From contig JAGRGD010000176.1 in assembly GCA_020445665.1 (NCBI GenBank), forward strand, positions 1 through 33,675: a stretch of DNA of 33,675 bases. Reading direction: 5' to 3'. The stretch is from Rhodocyclaceae bacterium (GTDB lineage Bacteria > Pseudomonadota > Gammaproteobacteria > Burkholderiales > Rhodocyclaceae). Below the pieces are notes generated by a model that saw only the letters and a program-made list of their open reading frames with translations, was not told where the DNA came from and did not search any database. This document shows positions 29,514 through 33,675 of the stretch, one piece after another. Numbering within the stretch: the first letter of the stretch is position 1; every line of letters starts with the position of its first letter. The position numbers and the translations under genes were made by a program.

Positions 29514-30425
29514 CTACTGGGCCGAGCGGATGCGGTAGAGCGGCCGGGGCGCCGCGTTGCCCGCGCGCAGCTGCACGAGGCCCCGCTTGAGATCCAGCAG
29601 GATCGTGATGCCGCGGCTGTCATCGCGCAGCGCGACCCCGTCGCCATTGCGGTTGAGTTCGCGAAACGTGAAGCTGCGGTCGTTGCCGGCGTCGTACTCC
29701 ACCCAGGTCCCTTTCGCCGTCTGCGTAAAGTATCCGTGGGGCTTGCCGCCGTCCTGCCCCGCATAGACGACCCGCGTCACGGCGCGACCATCGACGCGCA
29801 CGGCCGATGTGCCGGTGGTCGGCTTGGCCTTCGGCTGGGCGCCACCGCGCAGGGAGAAGACGCCGGCCACGGCCACCGCGGCAACCAGCAGCACGGCCGG
29901 CACGAGCCAGCGCCGCTTGCGGACGGGCTCCGGTGCCGTCGCGCCCGCTGGCGCCCCGGCCGTCGGCGCGATGATCCGCTCCAGCGCCTTGGCCAGCACC
30001 TCGAGGTCCGAGGTCCAGCGCGCATGGGTCAGCGCAACGGCGTTGCGGTAGGCGAAGTCGGCCAGCTCGGGGGGCAATGCGTCGGCGCCCGGCATCGTGG
30101 CGCCCTGGACGAGTACCGGCACGACCGGGATGCCCCGTCGCAGCGCGGCTGCGATCTCGAGGCCGACGAAGTCGCCCGGCTGGTCGATGCGGCGCTCGCC
30201 CGATTCCGCGCAGGCCGACAACCAGCGGGGACCGATCACCGCCAGCAGGACGTCGCAGCGGTCGACGTGCTCGTCGATGGCCTGGCGGAAATCGACGCCC
30301 GGCTCGATGGCCACCACGTCCATGAAGACGGCGTCGGCACCAAAGCGCGCCCGCAGCCCCTCGAACAGGCGGCCCGCATGGCCTTCCGAGTCGTCGCGCC
30401 GATAGCTGATGAAGATGGCGGTCAT
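29514..30425 (-). CDS. Membrane-anchored TIR-domain protein with C-terminal repeat-like beta domain
   Basis: A 303-residue protein. Residues 1-150 are a bacterial TIR domain: IFISYRRDDSEGHAGRLFEGL (4-24), VFMDVVAIEPGVDF (33-46), DVLLAVIGPRWL (58-69) and FVGLEIAAALRRGIPVVPVLV (86-106). E90 is at the place of the catalytic glutamate of NAD-cleaving TIRs. A basic stretch KRR then one transmembrane helix (about 172-190) follows. Residues 211-303 form a beta-rich domain (GYFTQTAKGTWVEYDAGNDRSFTFRELNRNGDGVALRDDSRGITILLDL) that would be periplasmic. This suggests an outside sensor and an inside TIR effector. Starts 81 nt after the tetR stop on the same strand. The next element downstream is the repeat island. 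Confidence 0.85.
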   Translation of the reverse strand: MTAIFISYRRDDSEGHAGRLFEGLRARFGADAVFMDVVAIEPGVDFRQAIDEHVDRCDVLLAVIGPRWLSACAESGERRIDQPGDFVGLEIAAALRRGIPVVPVLVQGATMPGADALPPELADFAYRNAVALTHARWTSDLEVLAKALERIIAPTAGAPAGATAPEPVRKRRWLVPAVLLVAAVAVAGVFSLRGGAQPKAKPTTGTSAVRVDGRAVTRVVYAGQDGGKPHGYFTQTAKGTWVEYDAGNDRSFTFRELNRNGDGVALRDDSRGITILLDLKRGLVQLRAGNAAPRPLYRIRSAQ

Positions 30426-30506
30426 GGCCGCGTGGCAAGAGTCCGGACGGGGCCACGATAGCGGCATTTGCGGCGCGACGCGAGGACCGCGCCGGCACCG
30501 AGGTCC

Positions 30507-31115
30507 TCAGGACAGGATCAGGGCGCGCAGCATCACGGTGTAGCGGCGGACGATCGCCGCGGGGTCGAGGTCGGGGTTGCGCACGCCGCGGATGACGAGG
30601 CCCTCGAACATCGCGGCGGCCACCTGGGCCAGTTCGGCGGCCGTCGCGTCGTCGTCTGACAGGCCATGGCCGCGGCGTGCGGCGGCGATCGTCTCGCGCA
30701 GGCTGGCGAGGCTGCACCGGTCGGCATCATGAACGATCGGGGCGATGTTGGGATTGCGCGAGGCCTCGGCGGCGATCTCGAGCTTGAGGCGGGCCTCGCG
30801 CGGATCGAGCTTCTCGCCAACGCCCTTGGCAACCCGACCGACCATCGCCTCGAGCACGTCCGGAGAGGCGCGCATGCCGGCGGTCATGTCCAGGATGCGG
30901 TCCAGATCCTGTCGCACCAGCGCGGCGATGATCGCTTCCTTGTTCTCGAAGTAGTGATAGACGTGGCCGGGGCTCATGCCCGCGACCTTGCAGATCTTCG
31001 AGATGCTGGCGCGGTGGAACCCTTCGTCCAGTACACAGGTCTCAGCCGCGGCCAGAATCTGGCCCCGTCGCACGTCGGCCTTGCTGGCCGGGCTGCGATC
31101 GTCGTCGGCGCTCAT
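30507..31115 (-). CDS. TetR-family transcriptional repressor (AcrR-like)
   Basis: A 202-residue repressor. The N-terminal TetR HTH covers about 17-63: ILAAAETCVLDEGFHRASISKICKVAGMSPGHVYHYFENKEAIIAALV. The C-terminal ligand-binding part is helical. Divergent from the acrAB-type operon with a palindrome between them, so it very likely represses that operon and itself and releases DNA when a pump substrate binds. The YHYFENKE segment and length agree with the AcrR/TtgR group. Confidence 0.9.
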   Translation of the reverse strand: MSADDDRSPASKADVRRGQILAAAETCVLDEGFHRASISKICKVAGMSPGHVYHYFENKEAIIAALVRQDLDRILDMTAGMRASPDVLEAMVGRVAKGVGEKLDPREARLKLEIAAEASRNPNIAPIVHDADRCSLASLRETIAAARRGHGLSDDDATAAELAQVAAAMFEGLVIRGVRNPDLDPAAIVRRYTVMLRALILS

Positions 31116-31165
31116 CGGGGTGCCTCACTTTGCGTATCTTTACCTGACCGGCTTTCGGCCAGGGC

Positions 31166-31195
31166 TTGAGCTTGGCGGCAAGCCTAACATAGAAT
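31166..31195 (+). promoter_or_regulatory. Predicted promoter of the RND efflux operon
   Basis: TTGAGC (31166-31171) and TAGAAT (31190-31195) separated by 18 nt. The -10 box runs into the palindromic operator, as expected for repression by the divergent TetR protein. Predicted by eye. Confidence 0.45.
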
Positions 31196-31221
31196 GAGCG
31201 CTCGAACTAGAACGATCATTC
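31192..31221. promoter_or_regulatory. Predicted TetR-family operator
   Basis: GAATGAGCG (31192-31200) and CGATCATTC (31213-31221), arms complementary at 8 of 9 positions. Inside are the sub-palindromes GAGCGCTC and a second GAAC-GATCATTC half box, suggesting two offset dimers. It lies in the tetR/acrA divergent region and overlaps the predicted -10 box. Confidence 0.6.
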
Positions 31222-31289
31222 CAACCATGACCTGCCAGCCTGCGGGGCCCACCCCGTCGCCGGAACCGATCGAACAACGAGGCTTCCCC

Positions 31290-32447
31290 ATGCGCGCCCC
31301 CCTCCCCGACACCTTCCGTGCCATCGCCCTGGCCACCAGCACCGCCCTCGTGCTGGCCGCCTGCAGCGAGGCCGCCACCACCCCCGCGGGCCCGTCGGCC
31401 CCCCCGCCGACCAAGGTCACCGTGATCACCACCGAGGCCACCTCGGTGCCGCTCACCTCGGAGCTGCCCGGCCGCAGCACGGCGCGGCTGGTGGCCGAGA
31501 TCCGGCCGCAGGTGACAGGCATCGTGCAGAAGCGGCTGTTTCGCGAGGGCAGCGAGGTGAAGGCCGGCGATACCCTCTATCAGATCGACCCCGCCAGCTA
31601 CCAGGCCACCCTCGACAGCGCCCAGGCCAGCCTCGCCCGCGCCGAGGCGACCCTCGCCACCGCGAAACTGAAGGCCGATCGCTACGCCGGGCTGGTGGAC
31701 ATCAAGGCCGTCAGCCGGCAGGACAACGACGACGCCCAGGCCGCCCTGCTGCAGGCCCGGGCCGATGTGGCGACAGCGAAGGCCGCCGTCCAGACGGCCC
31801 GCATCAACCTCGGCTACACCCGCATCACGAGCCCCATCTCGGGGCGCATCGGGCGCTCCTCGGTCACTGCCGGCGCGCTGGTCACGGCCAACCAGGCCGC
31901 CGCACTGGCCACCGTCCAGCAGCTCGACCCGATCAACGTGGACCTCACCCAGTCGAGCAGCCAAATGCTCGATCTGCGGCGGCGCGTCGCCAGCGGCGAG
32001 CTCCAGCGCGACGGCAACACCCTGCCGGTGACCCTGACCCTGGAGGACGGCAGCGCCTACGCCCACCCCGGCAAGCTCGCCTTCTCGGAGGTCAGCGTCG
32101 ACGCCTCCACCGGCAGCGTCACACTGCGTGCCGAGTTCCCCAACCCGGACGGGCTGCTGCTGCCCGGCATGTACGTGCGGGCGAAGGTGACCCAGGGCGA
32201 GACGGCCGGCGCGATCCTGCTGCCCCACGCGGCGATCAGCCATGACCCGCGCGGCAATGCGGTGGCGATGGTGGTGGGCCCCGACAAGGTCGTGCAGGCC
32301 CGCACCGTGACCCTGGCTGGCTCGCGTGAGGGCAACTGGATCGTCACCGCCGGCCTGCAGGGCGGCGAGCAGGTCATCGTCGAAGGGCTGCAGAAGGTGC
32401 GCGCCGGCGCCACCGTCGCCCCCGAGCCGACGCCGGCCGCGCGCTGA
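31290..32447 (+). CDS. RND efflux periplasmic adaptor lipoprotein (AcrA/MexA-like)
   Basis: A 385-residue membrane-fusion protein. Residues 1-24 are a lipoprotein signal with lipobox LAAC (C25). It continues with [44 protein letters not shown] (biotinyl-lipoyl domain first half), a coiled-coil hairpin ([26 protein letters not shown] to [36 protein letters not shown]), and the beta-barrel [18 protein letters not shown]. Connects the inner-membrane pump to an outer-membrane channel. In-frame ATGs at 31194 and 31227 would precede the signal with polar residues and are disfavoured. Followed by the acrB-type gene after 10 nt. Confidence 0.92.
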   Translation: MRAPLPDTFRAIALATSTALVLAACSEAATTPAGPSAPPPTKVTVITTEATSVPLTSELPGRSTARLVAEIRPQVTGIVQKRLFREGSEVKAGDTLYQIDPASYQATLDSAQASLARAEATLATAKLKADRYAGLVDIKAVSRQDNDDAQAALLQARADVATAKAAVQTARINLGYTRITSPISGRIGRSSVTAGALVTANQAAALATVQQLDPINVDLTQSSSQMLDLRRRVASGELQRDGNTLPVTLTLEDGSAYAHPGKLAFSEVSVDASTGSVTLRAEFPNPDGLLLPGMYVRAKVTQGETAGAILLPHAAISHDPRGNAVAMVVGPDKVVQARTVTLAGSREGNWIVTAGLQGGEQVIVEGLQKVRAGATVAPEPTPAAR

Positions 32448-32457
32448 GGAGACGACC

Positions 32458-33675
32458 ATGGCCCGCTTCTTCATCGACCGGCCCATCTTCGCGTGGGTCA
32501 TCGCGATCGTGATCATGCTCGCCGGCGTGCTCGCGATCCGCGAGTTGCCGATCTCCCAGTACCCGTCCATCGCCCCGCCGGCGATCGCGATCAACGCCCG
32601 CTACCCGGGCGCCTCGGCAAAGACCGCCGAGGACTCCGTGACGCAGGTCATCGAGCAGCGCCTGACCGGCATCGACGGCCTGCTCTACATCAGCTCCAAC
32701 ACCGACTCCTTCGGCAACGTCCAGATCACCCTGACCTTCGACGCCGATACCGACCCCGACATCGCCCAGGTCCAGACCCAGAACAAGGTCCAGCAGGCCC
32801 TGCCCCTGCTGCCCCAGGCGGTGCAGAACCAGGGCGTGACGGTGGCCAAGTCCGCCCGCAACTTCCTGATGGTGGCCGGCTTCGTATCGGAAGACGGACG
32901 CCTTGCCGGCACCGATCTTTCGGATTTCCTGGTCTCCAGCGTGCAGGACGCGATCTCCCGCGTCGAGGGCGTCGGCGAGGTGACCGTGTTCGGCTCCCAG
33001 TACGCGATGCGGATCTGGCTCGATCCGGACCGGCTCTACCAGTACCGCCTCACCACCAGCGACGTCACCAACGCCGTGCAGGCCCAGAACGTCCAGGTGT
33101 CGGCCGGTCAGCTCGGCGGCGCGCCGGCGGTGCCGGGGCAGGGTTTCAGCGCCACGATCACCGCCCAGGGCCGGCTGCAGACGGTCGGCGAGTTCGAGGA
33201 CATCCTCCTGCGCAGCGCCGAGGATGGCGGCGAGGTGCGGCTGCGGGACGTGGCCCGGGTCGAAATCGGCGCCCAGACCTACGAGACCGTCGCGCGCTTC
33301 AACGGCCAGCCGGCCGCGGGCATGGGCATCCGCCTGGCCTCCGGTGCCAATGCGCTCGAGACCGCCGACCGCATCCGCGCCAAGCTCGACGAGATGCAGC
33401 CCTACTTCCCGGCCGGCGTGAAGTACGTGGTGCCCTACGACACCACCCCCTTCGTCAAGATCTCGATCGAGGAAGTGGTCAAGACCCTGGTCGAGGCCGT
33501 GGTGCTGGTCTTCCTGGTGATGTACCTGTTCCTGCAGAATTTCCGCGCCACCCTGATCCCGACCATCGCGGTGCCGGTGGTGCTGCTCGGCACCTTCGCG
33601 GTGATGAGCGCCTTCGGATTCTCGATCAACACCCTGACCATGTTCGGCATGGTGCTGGCCATCGGTCTGCTGGTC
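32458..33675 (+). CDS. RND efflux inner-membrane transporter (AcrB/MexB-like), N-terminal part, cut by window end
   Basis: The first 406 codons are visible and the frame is open at the edge; AcrB-type pumps are about 1040 residues. It starts [44 protein letters not shown] (transmembrane helix 1 and the start of the porter domain) and includes the PN1/PN2 region with [19 protein letters not shown]. Helix 2 is about 336-356, and helices 3-4 follow ([41 protein letters not shown]). GD-DAI residues of the proton relay (in helix 4) lie just at the edge. Good GAGGAG 6 nt before ATG. Drug/proton antiporter of the HAE1 family. Confidence 0.93.
   Translation, partial: MARFFIDRPIFAWVIAIVIMLAGVLAIRELPISQYPSIAPPAIAINARYPGASAKTAEDSVTQVIEQRLTGIDGLLYISSNTDSFGNVQITLTFDADTDPDIAQVQTQNKVQQALPLLPQAVQNQGVTVAKSARNFLMVAGFVSEDGRLAGTDLSDFLVSSVQDAISRVEGVGEVTVFGSQYAMRIWLDPDRLYQYRLTTSDVTNAVQAQNVQVSAGQLGGAPAVPGQGFSATITAQGRLQTVGEFEDILLRSAEDGGEVRLRDVARVEIGAQTYETVARFNGQPAAGMGIRLASGANALETADRIRAKLDEMQPYFPAGVKYVVPYDTTPFVKISIEEVVKTLVEAVVLVFLVMYLFLQNFRATLIPTIAVPVVLLGTFAVMSAFGFSINTLTMFGMVLAIGLLV

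Overview
The window is a dense, very GC-rich (roughly two-thirds or more G+C by eye) proteobacterial chromosome segment with about 28 protein genes and no rRNA, tRNA, CRISPR array, phage or transposase gene that I can see. DUF1631, DUF2145/YiaAB, a TAXI-type TRAP transporter, OvoA, TerC and AcrAB homologues together suggest a free-living betaproteobacterium (Rhodocyclales-like) or a related gammaproteobacterium. This placement is inference from gene content only.

Layout. Positions 1-2335 (minus) hold the 5' part of ovoA (ovothiol synthesis), a GNAT acetyltransferase and an unknown secreted protein. Positions 2448-9582 (minus) are a tight five-gene run: Aas-type acyltransferase/acyl-ACP synthetase, Tat-exported amidohydrolase, DUF3047 protein, FAD/NAD(P) oxidoreductase, and an LplT-like transporter fused to a second PlsC acyltransferase. 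Three of its four junctions overlap by 1-4 nt, so it looks like one translationally coupled unit for lysophospholipid re-acylation plus envelope functions. An XRE-type regulator (9624-10385) precedes it. Positions 10570-12301 (plus) are a YiaAB / Tat-signal protein / DUF2145 triad with ATGA overlaps, followed by a tiny secreted peptide and a clear intrinsic terminator. A sirtuin (plus) converges on a TerC protein (minus). A TAXI TRAP uptake system lies at 14197-17000 (minus).

Positions 17111-22832 hold a membrane protein of unknown function, a DUF1631 protein, a UbiE-like methyltransferase, a TraB/GumN plus DUF2380-like pair, and a periplasmic FKBP isomerase. Next come a ferredoxin-NADP reductase and, divergent from it, a small Ala/Pro-rich protein with a duplicated DSVL(R/K)RH motif and an amphipathic tail. 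A NarL-type two-component system (24223-26236, minus) is divergent from a triple-BON secreted protein, with a palindrome between them. A secreted peroxiredoxin and a Tat-signal NADP-binding protein (F420-reductase family) follow, also divergent.

The only long gene-free stretch, 28922-29513, holds a composite dispersed repeat: two 40-nt modules in inverted orientation plus extra hairpins. Beyond it are a membrane-anchored TIR-domain protein, a TetR regulator, and a divergent RND efflux pair (AcrA lipoprotein, AcrB cut by the window end) with a palindromic operator over the promoter.

The most unusual items are the aas/lplT-plsC operon with two PlsC domains and exported partners, the TIR-TM-C-terminal-domain protein beside the repeat island, and the DSVLRRH small protein.
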